From Polaribacter cellanae (GTDB lineage Bacteria; Bacteroidota; Bacteroidia; Flavobacteriales; Flavobacteriaceae), in the NCBI RefSeq assembly GCF_017569185.1, contig NZ_CP071869.1, positions 1,664,001-1,728,000 of the forward strand: a stretch of DNA of 64,000 nucleotides, in the 5' to 3' direction. Positions 9,810-17,168 of this stretch are shown here, piece by piece. Numbering within the stretch: position 1 is the first letter of the stretch; each line of letters begins with the position of its first letter. The notes under the pieces are model-generated. The model did no database searches, was not told where the DNA came from, and saw nothing but the letters and a program-made list of their open reading frames with translations. The position numbers were made by a program, and so were the translations under genes.

Positions 9810-10350
9810 TCTCTTTTTTTTGCTTTTTATAGTATTTTTTATCTCCTGCAAAGAAGATGTTTTGCCAAAACCAAAGGCGTATTTGAGCTTAAATTATCCT
9901 ACAAAAGCATATCAAAAACTACCAATTGAAAGACCCTATACTTTTGAAGTTTTAAAAAATACTGAAGTAGTTAACGAACCTAAAAACTGGTTAACAATTA
10001 AATACCCACATTTAAAAGCTTCGTTAGATATTACTTACAGACCTGTAGAAAATAATATTAAAGAATTATTAACGGAAGCCGAAAAACTAGTATTTAAACA
10101 CACTATAAAAGCGGAACAAATTATACCAAAAGATTTTGTAAATCCTAAAAAAAGAGTATTTGGAAGTTTATATGAGATTACTGGAAACGCTGCTTCTCAA
10201 TTACAATTTCATGTGACAGACAGCACAAAACATTTTATAAAAGGATCACTATATTTCTACGCAAAACCAAATTACGATTCAATTTTACCAGCTGTAGCTT
10301 ATATTAAAGAAGATATTTTGCGATTGGTGGAGACACTTGAATGGAAATGA
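9802..10350 (+). CDS. gldD: Gliding motility lipoprotein GldD
   Basis: 182 residues with a lipoprotein signal VFFISC (Cys16). The body carries family landmarks: the YLSLNYPTKAYQ opening, NWLTIKYPHLKASLDITYRP and the FHVTDSTKHFIKGSLYFYAKPNYDSILP stretch. GldD is a lipoprotein needed for gliding and T9SS function in Flavobacterium; its biochemical role is not established. The ATG overlaps the last codons of gldE, and the ssb-gldE-gldD order is conserved in the family Flavobacteriaceae, which supports the call beyond sequence similarity alone. Confidence 0.93.
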   Translation: MRNLFFLLFIVFFISCKEDVLPKPKAYLSLNYPTKAYQKLPIERPYTFEVLKNTEVVNEPKNWLTIKYPHLKASLDITYRPVENNIKELLTEAEKLVFKHTIKAEQIIPKDFVNPKKRVFGSLYEITGNAASQLQFHVTDSTKHFIKGSLYFYAKPNYDSILPAVAYIKEDILRLVETLEWK

Positions 10351-10482
10351 AAAATTTAAAAAGACACAAATTTCACGGATTTTTACGTAGAGGTTTTTCT
10401 ACTTGTTCTAAATATAATCTAATTCTATTATTAAAACTATCCAAAATATTTACTTATTTTTTAATTAACTTAAAAGAAAAAA

Positions 10483-10490
10483 TAAGTTTG
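10483..10490 (+). promoter_or_regulatory. Candidate -7 element upstream of the 10528 gene
   Basis: TAAGTTTG fits TAnnTTTG exactly and lies 37 nt before the ATG at 10528. The -33 region has no TTG at the right spacing. Confidence 0.4.
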
Positions 10491-10527
10491 TAACTTAAAA
10501 AACAGTTTGTAAAAACTTTATATTATT

Positions 10528-11055
10528 ATGAAATCATTTATTTTATTTTTTTTGGTATCATTTTCTACAGTAATTTTTTCTCAGGAAAAAAAAGAATTTA
10601 AAACTGGTGTTAAGCTAATTGAAAAAGAAATTATTTCAAAACATCAATTACCAAAAACTATTTTATTTGAATTTTCGGGCGACAGTCATCTTATTTATTT
10701 TTATAAGAATTTATCTAAAAAAATAAAAAAACGTTTTAAAAAAAATGGTATTAAAACTGCTTTCAATTATAATTTAAAAGAAGCAAGCTTGAAAGAGGAT
10801 ATAAAAGAAATTCCAACAAAGAAACATTCATCTGAAAACTACAATCAACTTTGTAAAATTGAAATAGACAACTTTAAAAATTTCAACAATTATAAGATTA
10901 AGGAAAGAAAACAAAAATTTAATTTAGATTTTAATTTTATAGAAAATAATAAAATCGTTCTAAAAGGAACCATGCAAGTATCTACTAATAATACTATTAT
11001 AACTGAAAATAAAAAAATCAGTAAAGAGTTATATCACCTCTTAATATCAAAATAA
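10528..11055 (+). CDS. Secreted hypothetical protein
   Basis: 175 residues, not recognised. A signal peptide is clear (MKSFILFFLVSFSTVIFSQ, cleavage after about residue 18, no lipobox), so the protein is probably periplasmic or secreted. The mature part is very rich in Lys, Asn and Ile with a basic segment KNLSKKIKKRFKKNG (about 62-76), and ends with alternating beta-like strands. No cysteine cluster or catalytic motif is seen beyond one Cys. It stands alone between gldD and a convergent MutS-like gene, with its own candidate -7 element. No function can be assigned. Confidence 0.7.
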   Translation: MKSFILFFLVSFSTVIFSQEKKEFKTGVKLIEKEIISKHQLPKTILFEFSGDSHLIYFYKNLSKKIKKRFKKNGIKTAFNYNLKEASLKEDIKEIPTKKHSSENYNQLCKIEIDNFKNFNNYKIKERKQKFNLDFNFIENNKIVLKGTMQVSTNNTIITENKKISKELYHLLISK

Positions 11056-11136
11056 TAAGCTGATAAAATCTTACGTCAATTGTCATCAAGTCTTATCTCT
11101 CTTGATTCTTAGTTCTGGTCTCTTTTTCGAAAAAAA

Positions 11137-12906
11137 CTAAACAATCTCCATTTTTTTCAACAAGAAAGAAGCGTTCATATTTTTACAAATTCCGTTTTTT
11201 AAAGTATAATCGAAATGCAATTCGTTGTTAATAATTTCTGCATCGAAATAATAGTTTTTAATGTTTTCGAATTCATTTTCCAATTCACATAAACTAACAT
11301 CGTGTGTTGCAATAATTCCTGTAGATTTCGATTTTGTGAGTTTCTCCACAAACTTTTTAGAGCCAATTGCCTTGTCTTTACTGTTGGTTCCTTTTAAAAT
11401 TTCATCTAAAATTATAAAGTAATCTTTGTCTTCAATTTCATCAACAATAAATTTTAACCGTTTTAATTCTGAATAAAAATACGATTCGTCTTCTGTTAAA
11501 GAATCTGTAGTTCGCATACTTGTAATCAGTTTTATGGGATGATATTTAAAGCTTGCTGCGCAAACAGGCAAACCACAATTTGCCATAATTATAGATAAAG
11601 AAACCGTTCTTAAAAACGTACTTTTTCCAGCCATATTTGCACCAGTAACAATAAAAAATTCTTCTTTATTTATGTTGAAGTTATTATCAACTCGTTTATC
11701 AACATTCAATAAAGGATGCCCTAAATTGGTAGCTGTAATCACATTTTTTTCTGAAGTAATTTCTGGAAATATAAATTTTGGATGATTGAATTTAAAGTTC
11801 GCCAACGAATTTGTAGCATCGAAATAAGCAACAACTTCAAACCAGTTTTCGACAGTGTGTTTGTAGGTTGAAATCCATTTTTCGACTTTACAAACATTGT
11901 AAATTTCTGTTAAAAATAATCCATTTCCAAAAACTGCGATAATAATGTTATTTCTCTGATCGAAAGTGTCTAAAATCCGTGCAAATTCTTTAAAAATAGC
12001 AGACGCTTTTTTATTTTCTGAATTGATAATTTGCTGTTTCTCTTTTAATATTTTTGACGTAAATGCCTCCTTCTCAATTTCATTTAATAATGGATGATAT
12101 TGCTTAAATGTATCTCTTGCTTTGCTTGCTTCTGTATATAAATGGTTTATTTTTAGTACAAATTTGCCCGTAATAAAAAGTCCGACAAAAAACCAAATAA
12201 TAATATAGGTAAAGGAAATTTGTCCGACAGAAATCAACCCAATTAAAGTCAAAGACACAATTGTAAAAACAATTTGAAGCGTTTTTAAAAATTTCGGAAA
12301 AACAGAACTGTAACCAGAAATCCAACTAACAATTGCATTTGTGGTGCTATTTACAGAAACCAAACTTGCCAAAGCAGAAAAATGCTGACGCCATTCAACT
12401 TTACCCGAAAGTTCTTCTAAAGTTTTTTGTTTCTCTAAAATGGACGCTGTTTTATTTTCTGTTAAGCAGTTTGCTAAAACTACTTTTCCGTCTTTTGTTT
12501 TGGTTCTGTTTATATATTGAAAGAAAGAACCCAATCCAAATAAATCAATATCATTACTATAAAAATGAGCAGGATTTACAAATTCCTCGCCAGTTTCTAA
12601 ATGATGAAAATGCCTATTTAAAACTTCAATTTCAACAGTATTTATTTTAATTTTTTCATCGAGAATATTTCTTTTTCTTTTAAGATTTATATGTTTTGTT
12701 ACTAAAAAACCAAATAGTAAGAGTCCTAAAAAAGCAATAATAAAAACATCAGGATATTTCCCGAAAGTTAAGTAAACTAAGAAACAAGTTGCTAAAAAAA
12801 CGACAAATCTAAAGATGCTTAAATTGGCTGACTTTTTTTTTAATTTTCTCGCTTTTGTTTCTAATTTAGCTTTATAGTTTGTGTAAAATTCTAAAGGGTT
12901 TTTCAT
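11137..12906 (-). CDS. Membrane-anchored MutS-family ATPase
   Basis: 589 residues. The C-terminal third is a MutS domain V ATPase: Walker A GANMAGKST, then SMRTTDSLTEDESYFYSELKRL, Walker B FIILDEILKGTNS and the TGIIATHD switch. Instead of mismatch-recognition domains it has two transmembrane hairpins (about residues 29-72 and 205-250) around a soluble linker and a MutS core-like helical region. This form is widespread in Bacteroidota and usually annotated only as MutS-related protein. It is therefore unlikely to be a mismatch repair MutS; its role at the membrane is unknown. The gene follows moeB by 5 nt and may be the last gene of the molybdenum cofactor operon. Confidence 0.85.
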   Translation of the reverse strand: MKNPLEFYTNYKAKLETKARKLKKKSANLSIFRFVVFLATCFLVYLTFGKYPDVFIIAFLGLLLFGFLVTKHINLKRKRNILDEKIKINTVEIEVLNRHFHHLETGEEFVNPAHFYSNDIDLFGLGSFFQYINRTKTKDGKVVLANCLTENKTASILEKQKTLEELSGKVEWRQHFSALASLVSVNSTTNAIVSWISGYSSVFPKFLKTLQIVFTIVSLTLIGLISVGQISFTYIIIWFFVGLFITGKFVLKINHLYTEASKARDTFKQYHPLLNEIEKEAFTSKILKEKQQIINSENKKASAIFKEFARILDTFDQRNNIIIAVFGNGLFLTEIYNVCKVEKWISTYKHTVENWFEVVAYFDATNSLANFKFNHPKFIFPEITSEKNVITATNLGHPLLNVDKRVDNNFNINKEEFFIVTGANMAGKSTFLRTVSLSIIMANCGLPVCAASFKYHPIKLITSMRTTDSLTEDESYFYSELKRLKFIVDEIEDKDYFIILDEILKGTNSKDKAIGSKKFVEKLTKSKSTGIIATHDVSLCELENEFENIKNYYFDAEIINNELHFDYTLKNGICKNMNASFLLKKMEIV

Positions 12907-12911
12907 GTCTT

Positions 12912-14003
12912 TTATTTGTAGCTAGAAATTCCTCCAGTTAAATTCAACACTTCTAAATCTGGATATTTATTTTTTAATTTTACTGTAGCTCTGTAACTGT
13001 TAAAACCACGCTGGCAAACCATTATATAGGTTTTATTTTTATCAATTGTAATTTTATCTGCATCGAAACTATTTATATGAATGGTTTGTTGCACATCAAA
13101 AGGCAGTTTCAAATTATTTAAAACAGCTATAATTTCCAGATTTTTAGACTCCGTTTGTAAAGACAAACGTTTTTTTAACTCTTCTGGAGCTATTTGCCAA
13201 TCAGGATTTTGCCCACTACAAGCAACATCTACATAGGTTTGCACTTTAAAAAGTTTTGCAATTCTATCTTTCAAAAAAGTAGGTTTTAACTTCATTTTTA
13301 ACTCGGTATTTTGCAATGTATTATATATACGAAGTTGATTTGTTAACGGTTTTCCAATGCCTGTAACTAATTTTAAAACTTCATTTACTTGTTGCATGGC
13401 AATTGTACCAACAATTGCATTTAACGTTCCTGCTTCTTCGCAATTTGGGATATCTGTTGCCATTTCTGGAAAAGCATCTCTTAAATTTGTGGAATAACTT
13501 CCGTCTTTTTGTAAGACATTAAAAGTAGCCACATAACCATCGAACTTATACAAAGAACCATAAACCAAAGGTTTGTTTTTTATAACACAGGCATCATTTA
13601 ATAAATATTTTGTGGGTAAAGAATCTGTTCCATCTACAATAATATCTACTTTTTCAATCAATTCAAAGACATTTTCTTTTGTAATTGGTTGGTTAGAAAA
13701 AGTTACTTCTGTAAAAGGCGCTCTTTTTTTTATAAATGCAGATAAAATTGCCGCTTTTGGTAAATCTACATCGTCTAAAGAATAGAAAACTTGTCTGTGC
13801 AAATTGGTAATATCAACCGTATCGAAATCTACCAAATGGATTTTTCCAATACCACTTGAAGCCAAATATACTGCAATTGGGCTTCCCAAACCTCCACAAC
13901 CAACTACCAAAACAGATGCGTTTTGTAGTTTTTCTTGCCCAACTTCTCCTATTTCGGATAATGTTATTTGACGTTTGAAAAATTGGTTTTTTATATCCTG
14001 CAT
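12912..14003 (-). CDS. moeB: MoeB/HesA/ThiF-family adenylyltransferase with rhodanese domain
   Basis: 363 residues. An E1-like adenylyltransferase covers about 1-240: nucleotide motif GCGGLGSPIAVYLASSG, then DFDTVDITNLHRQVFY and VDGTDSLPTKYLLND. A rhodanese domain at about 265-363 has the active loop CQRGFNS. It should adenylate the C-terminal Gly of MoaD and supply sulfur for molybdopterin synthase. The two CxxC zinc pairs of classical MoeB are absent: the first is replaced by NLRD before AFPEM, the second by ACSGQ. PNCEEAGTL keeps one Cys. It sits at the far end of the moa/moe operon, fitting the role, although ThiS partners cannot be excluded. Confidence 0.87.
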   Translation of the reverse strand: MQDIKNQFFKRQITLSEIGEVGQEKLQNASVLVVGCGGLGSPIAVYLASSGIGKIHLVDFDTVDITNLHRQVFYSLDDVDLPKAAILSAFIKKRAPFTEVTFSNQPITKENVFELIEKVDIIVDGTDSLPTKYLLNDACVIKNKPLVYGSLYKFDGYVATFNVLQKDGSYSTNLRDAFPEMATDIPNCEEAGTLNAIVGTIAMQQVNEVLKLVTGIGKPLTNQLRIYNTLQNTELKMKLKPTFLKDRIAKLFKVQTYVDVACSGQNPDWQIAPEELKKRLSLQTESKNLEIIAVLNNLKLPFDVQQTIHINSFDADKITIDKNKTYIMVCQRGFNSYRATVKLKNKYPDLEVLNLTGGISSYK

Positions 14004-14018
14004 TAAAATATCTATTAT

Positions 14019-14501
14019 TTAATATTTACAAAATGTTCCTTTTTGTTTAGTAATTTCTCCTGTTTCTGAAGTGAAAGTTGCTTCATATTTAGCACAATTA
14101 CCAAAAAAACCTGTCATTTCAACAAGAATACCTTTGTTTTTATTTAAATTAATTTGATATTCATCCAACTCCATCTTGCTTTCATCATAAGTTAATCTAT
14201 AGCTACAGTCATTTACCCATTCAATCTTTTCATAAACTGGATTTCCTTTATTCTCACCATTAACCCATTCAGTTTGGGTAGATTTTTTTCTTATCACTAA
14301 ATACTTTTGTATTTTTTTATCTCTTTTAATAAAAAACTCACTAATACTATCTTGATACTCTCTGGTATATTTAAGTAATTCTTCAGTTTCAGGAATAAAG
14401 AATTTTCCAGTCTTAAAATCAGAACATTTAAATTTACTGTTATTACAACTTTGAATTATTATACAAAGCAACAACAGACTAAATAAGGGTTTGTAATTCA
14501 T
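14019..14501 (-). CDS. Hypothetical lipoprotein
   Basis: 160 residues with lipoprotein signal IIIQSC (Cys19). The mature protein begins NNSKFKCSDFKTGKFFIP and contains a repeated WVN pattern (TEWVNGENKGNPVYEKIEWVND). I recall similar small proteins in Flavobacteriaceae that carry an FKTG motif and have been mislabelled as topoisomerase fragments; nothing here supports an enzyme. It lies between mobA and moeB with 5 and 15 nt gaps, so it is co-transcribed with cofactor genes, but no link to the pathway is visible. Confidence 0.65.
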   Translation of the reverse strand: MNYKPLFSLLLLCIIIQSCNNSKFKCSDFKTGKFFIPETEELLKYTREYQDSISEFFIKRDKKIQKYLVIRKKSTQTEWVNGENKGNPVYEKIEWVNDCSYRLTYDESKMELDEYQINLNKNKGILVEMTGFFGNCAKYEATFTSETGEITKQKGTFCKY

Positions 14502-14506
14502 ACAAT

Positions 14507-15676
14507 CTATTTATTAGTTAATTTTTGAACTTCCTTTTTAGCCATCTCAAACTCTTCTGGAGTATTTACATTTCTAATTAAATCATCCTCAATTTCTACA
14601 ATTTCAACATCAGAATTAATTAGCATTTTACGCGGACAAGAATATCCTTGTGCTAAATATTGTAATAAAATTGCATATGCTTTGGGTTCGTAAATGGTAA
14701 TTAAAGGTTCTACAAACTCTTTACTTTTTCCTTTAATTGCTGTAGCAACTTTACTTGGATTTCTATGTTTTAATAATTGCTGAATTACAGAATCATTTAC
14801 AAAAGGAACATCTGTTGCCAAAACCAACCAGGCAGAATTTGGGTCTTTCTGAAACGCAGAACAAATTCCACCAAAAGGGCCAAGATTTAGAAAAACATCT
14901 GGAATTTCGCTTTTAGATTTCTCGACTTCTCGCGAAATGACATTCGAATTCCTATTGTTACCTTGAGCGCAGTCGAAAGGTCTCACAGAATAATACGTTT
15001 CGAAATTGTTGTTTTCTAACAATTCTTTTGCGTATTCTTTTTGTGGTTTTCCAAAATAATTTAGTTCAGATTTATCTTGTCCCATTCTTGTGCTTTTTCC
15101 ACCCACTAAAACAAGTCCTTTTATGGGCGCAATTTTCTCTTGAATGAGATTGTTTATATGATTTGCAATTTTATCAACTTCATCAATTGTGTAGCAAATC
15201 TTATTTTTTATATTCGGGTATTTTTCAACTAAAAAGTCAAAAAACTCCGTTTCTATTTTCAACTTAACAATAAACTGAATACTGTCTAATTGTTCCAATC
15301 TTTTGAATACGGAAGCTTCTTTTGCTTCGTCTAAAATTAGAATTTGTTTTGCCCCTTGATAATGATTTCCATTGATAAAAACATAATCGTATTGTGCAAA
15401 TTGCAAACGCTGTTCAAACTTATTTACATTTCCAGAAGTGGTAATTTGTAAATTTCCCTCATGATGAAAAGTATATTCTGATAACTTATTTTCTTGAACG
15501 TTCTTTGCGTGAGAAGCATCAAAATACGCTAATTTATAGTTTGATAATTTCTCTGAAACCTTATGAACTAAGTCTGAAATTATTCCACAATTGGTTCCTA
15601 AAATAGCGATTTCGTTTGGCGCAAAATTATCGTTATCTCTTCTTTCTAAATTTGTATGTTTTTTGTGTTTTTTCAT
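14507..15676 (-). CDS. mobA: Molybdenum cofactor guanylyltransferase MobA with N-terminal extra domain and repeat-derived insertion
   Basis: 389 residues. The C-terminal half (about 188-385) is a MobA nucleotidyltransferase: GLVLVGGKSTRMGQDKS binds GTP, NLGPFGGICSAF and WLVLATDVPFVN are family motifs. The first about 185 residues resemble a MobB-like or NTPase-like domain (IAILGTNCGIISDLVHKV, YDYVFINGNH) whose role is less sure. Between FETYYSV and EIPDVF a stretch of about 25 residues (about 231-256, containing RPFDCAQG and SREVEKSKS) is the in-frame translation of dispersed repeat DNA at 14911-14985; the flanking residues join well without it. The reaction is transfer of GMP to molybdopterin. 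Position in the moa/moe operon agrees. Confidence 0.88.
   Translation of the reverse strand: MKKHKKHTNLERRDNDNFAPNEIAILGTNCGIISDLVHKVSEKLSNYKLAYFDASHAKNVQENKLSEYTFHHEGNLQITTSGNVNKFEQRLQFAQYDYVFINGNHYQGAKQILILDEAKEASVFKRLEQLDSIQFIVKLKIETEFFDFLVEKYPNIKNKICYTIDEVDKIANHINNLIQEKIAPIKGLVLVGGKSTRMGQDKSELNYFGKPQKEYAKELLENNNFETYYSVRPFDCAQGNNRNSNVISREVEKSKSEIPDVFLNLGPFGGICSAFQKDPNSAWLVLATDVPFVNDSVIQQLLKHRNPSKVATAIKGKSKEFVEPLITIYEPKAYAILLQYLAQGYSCPRKMLINSDVEIVEIEDDLIRNVNTPEEFEMAKKEVQKLTNK
14911..14985. repeat. Dispersed repeat inserted in frame within mobA
   Basis: Two recognisable repeat arms lie inside the gene: a GTCATTTCG...GAGAAATCT-type arm at 14916-14945 (minus strand) matching the intergenic palindrome at 15708-15790, and TTGAGCGCAGTCGAAAGG at 14963-14980, the same core as the ssb and moeA copies. 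The insertion keeps the reading frame. Confidence 0.7.
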
Positions 15677-15707
15677 TTTTATGCTGAGCTTATTTTCAGT
15701 TTATTTT

Positions 15708-15790
15708 GTCATTTCGACTTTATGGAGAAATCTCAAAAAATAAATGACTTCAGAGATTTCTCAACTCCACTTTGTTTCGTTCGAAATGAC
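15708..15790. repeat. Palindromic dispersed element between mobA and moaC
   Basis: An 83-bp element with perfect 10-bp terminal inverted repeats, GTCATTTCGA (15708-15717) and TCGAAATGAC (15781-15790), and internal inverted arms GAGAAATCTC (15725-15734) and GAGATTTCTC (15753-15762). It can fold into one long hairpin. I know this GTCATTTCGA/GAGAAATCTC pattern as a common dispersed repeat in Bacteroidota genomes; copy number here cannot be counted from one window. Confidence 0.8.
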
Positions 15791-15810
15791 AATTTAACAT
15801 CATACGTTAA

Positions 15811-15851
15811 CACAAGAGTGTTTCTTCCCTTTGGGAAGATTAAGATGGGAT
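15811..15851. repeat. Dispersed 3'-end hairpin element overlapping the moaC stop
   Basis: Contains the hairpin TCTTCCC/GGGAAGA around AAA (15823-15839) and a flank AAGATGGGAT; the moaC stop codon (15840-15842) lies inside it. A second copy is at 18479-18520, just after the moaA stop, and an inverted core copy at 18394-18417. Confidence 0.65.
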
Positions 15852-16319
15852 TTTAATATCCGATTTTCCACCTGTTTTTTCTACTAATTTTACTTCTTTA
15901 ATCACCATTTTTTTACTGATGCTTTTACACATATCATAAATCGTTAGGCAAGTTATGTTTGCGCCAGTTAACGCTTCCATTTCTACACCCGTTTTTCCTT
16001 CGATAGTAACTTCACAAAACACTTCTATATTTTCTGAATCGATAATTTTAATATCAATATCTACGCCATTAATTAATAATGGATGACACATTGGTATTAA
16101 TTCTGATGTTTTTTTAACAGCTTGAATTCCTGCAATAATTGCCGTTTGAAAAACTGAGCCTTTTTTGGTTGTTAACTCGTTATCAGAAAAATTAGAAATC
16201 ACCTCTTTTCCCAAAAACATGGTTGCTTTTGCAATTGCTGTTCTTTTGGTAATTTTCTTATCAGAAACATTTACCATTTTAGGATTTCCTTTTTTGTTTA
16301 TGTGTGTGAAATTACTCAT
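15840..16319 (-). CDS. moaC: Cyclic pyranopterin monophosphate synthase MoaC
   Basis: 159 residues, the standard MoaC length. It converts the MoaA product 3',8-cyclo-GTP to cyclic pyranopterin monophosphate. Family motifs are FTHINKKGNPKMVNVSDK at the N-terminus, IPMCHPLLINGVDIDI, EVTIEGKTGVEMEALTGAN and LTIYDMCKSISKKM, including the conserved His/Cys and Glu-Met-Glu-Ala active-site sequence. It lies downstream of moeA and the GIY-YIG gene on the minus strand. Its last residues KIPS and stop codon fall within a dispersed 3'-end repeat. Confidence 0.96.
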   Translation of the reverse strand: MSNFTHINKKGNPKMVNVSDKKITKRTAIAKATMFLGKEVISNFSDNELTTKKGSVFQTAIIAGIQAVKKTSELIPMCHPLLINGVDIDIKIIDSENIEVFCEVTIEGKTGVEMEALTGANITCLTIYDMCKSISKKMVIKEVKLVEKTGGKSDIKIPS

Positions 16320-16343
16320 TGACTATAATTATCATTTAACGTG

Positions 16344-16469
16344 TTCTCGATACATCAAGCTGAAAAAGCTTGACACTCGAACTGACAGCTTGTGCTTACT
16401 CTTGTGTACAAAAACTCACTTACTGTCACTTCGAGTGAAATTCTTTTTTCAAGAATTTTGTATCGAGAA
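16344..16469. repeat. Nested hairpin repeat, complete unit A
   Basis: Outer inverted repeat TTCTCGATACA (16344-16354) / TGTATCGAGAA (16459-16469); a left side hairpin TCAAGCT/AGCTTGA; inner arms CACTCGAACTGACAG (16374-16388) / CTGTCACTTCGAGTG (16424-16438) with one mismatch; a right side hairpin AAATTCTT/AAGAATTT. The whole can form a cloverleaf-like cruciform of 126 bp. Confidence 0.8.
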
Positions 16470-16486
16470 GTTATTTATCTAAAGTG

Positions 16487-16592
16487 TTCTCGATACAAAT
16501 TTTCTATTTCCATTTCATTTCAATAAAAAATTCACTCGAACTGACAGTACTTGCTTACTCCTACCTTTAGTTGCTCACTCACTGTCACTTCT
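16487..16592. repeat. Nested hairpin repeat, unit B (left half; right half replaced by the GIY-YIG gene)
   Basis: Starts TTCTCGATACA (16487-16497) and runs through the inner arms CACTCGAACTGACAG and CTGTCACTTC. At that point the rest of the right half seen in unit A is missing and the 3' end of the GIY-YIG gene begins; the gene's TGA (16585-16587) lies inside the inner arm. Confidence 0.8.
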
Positions 16593-16878
16593 TAAATTTC
16601 TTCTTTGCTAAATTAGGGAGTTTTTCATATTCATCATTAATTAAAGCTTCCTTTTTAGCTTTAGACCATTTTTTTATTTGCTTTTCTGTATCAATTCCAA
16701 AACCTGCGTTTGTGAACTCGCAATAAAAAACTAATTCCAAAGGTCTTCTTTTATATGTATAACTTTCTATATGTTTTCCTTTTTGATGCTCAAAAAATCG
16801 TTTTTCTAAATTTGATGTAAAACCAGTATAATATGTTTTATCTGAACATTTTAAAATATAAACGTAATAGATTTTCAT
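16585..16878 (-). CDS. Small GIY-YIG nuclease-family protein
   Basis: 97 residues covering just a GIY-YIG domain: the degenerate signature YVYIL...YYTGFTSNLEKRFFEHQKG (residues about 5-34, with the conserved Arg) and the family C-terminus EKQIKKWSKAKKEALI...LPNLAKKKF. Members of this UPF0213-like group are predicted single-domain DNA endonucleases; cellular roles are not established. The gene is framed on both sides by hairpin repeats: its TGA lies inside repeat unit B, and unit C begins 32 bp upstream of its ATG. It interrupts the moaC-moeA order and is probably a passenger with the repeats rather than a cofactor gene. Confidence 0.88.
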   Translation of the reverse strand: MKIYYVYILKCSDKTYYTGFTSNLEKRFFEHQKGKHIESYTYKRRPLELVFYCEFTNAGFGIDTEKQIKKWSKAKKEALINDEYEKLPNLAKKKFKK

Positions 16879-16910
16879 ATTTGGTTTTTTAGAATGTTAA
16901 TCATGATGTG

Positions 16911-17052
16911 TTCTCGATACAAATTTTCTATTTCCATTTCATTTCAATAAAAAATTCACTCGAACTGACAGTACTTTCTTACTCTTACGCTCAAAAACTC
17001 AAGCGCTGTCACTTCGAGTGAAATTCTTTTTTCAAGAATTTTGTATCGAGAA
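16911..17052. repeat. Nested hairpin repeat, complete unit C (mosaic)
   Basis: Outer inverted repeat TTCTCGATACA (16911-16921) / TGTATCGAGAA (17042-17052). Its left half, through about 65 nt, is identical to unit B; its right half from CTGTCACTTCGAGTG onward is identical to unit A through AAGTTATT. The loop between the inner arms differs from both. Confidence 0.8.
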
Positions 17053-17090
17053 GTTATTTTCCAATTCAATATTTCGTTGTTCTTAAAAAT

Positions 17091-17140
17091 GTTCTCGATA
17101 CAATTTCGCTTGGAAAAAAGCGAAATCACTCGAACTGACG
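17091..17140. repeat. Nested hairpin repeat, unit D (left half only)
   Basis: TTCTCGATACA (17092-17102), a 9-bp side hairpin ATTTCGCTT/AAGCGAAAT and the inner arm CACTCGAACTGACG. No right half follows before the moeA stop at 17169. The side hairpin differs from those of units A-C while the outer and inner arms are kept. Confidence 0.75.
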
Positions 17141-17168
17141 TTACGTAAGTTGAATTATGAAAATACGA

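Noticed and set aside
12333..12650. 105-codon plus-strand ORF inside the MutS-like gene
   Set aside because: Antisense shadow of a well supported gene.
11137..12906. DNA mismatch repair MutS
   Set aside because: It lacks mismatch-recognition domains and has four membrane helices; only the ATPase domain is shared.
16165..16482. 105-codon plus-strand ORF over the moaC start and hairpin unit A
   Set aside because: It is antisense to moaC and continues into repeat DNA; no homology.
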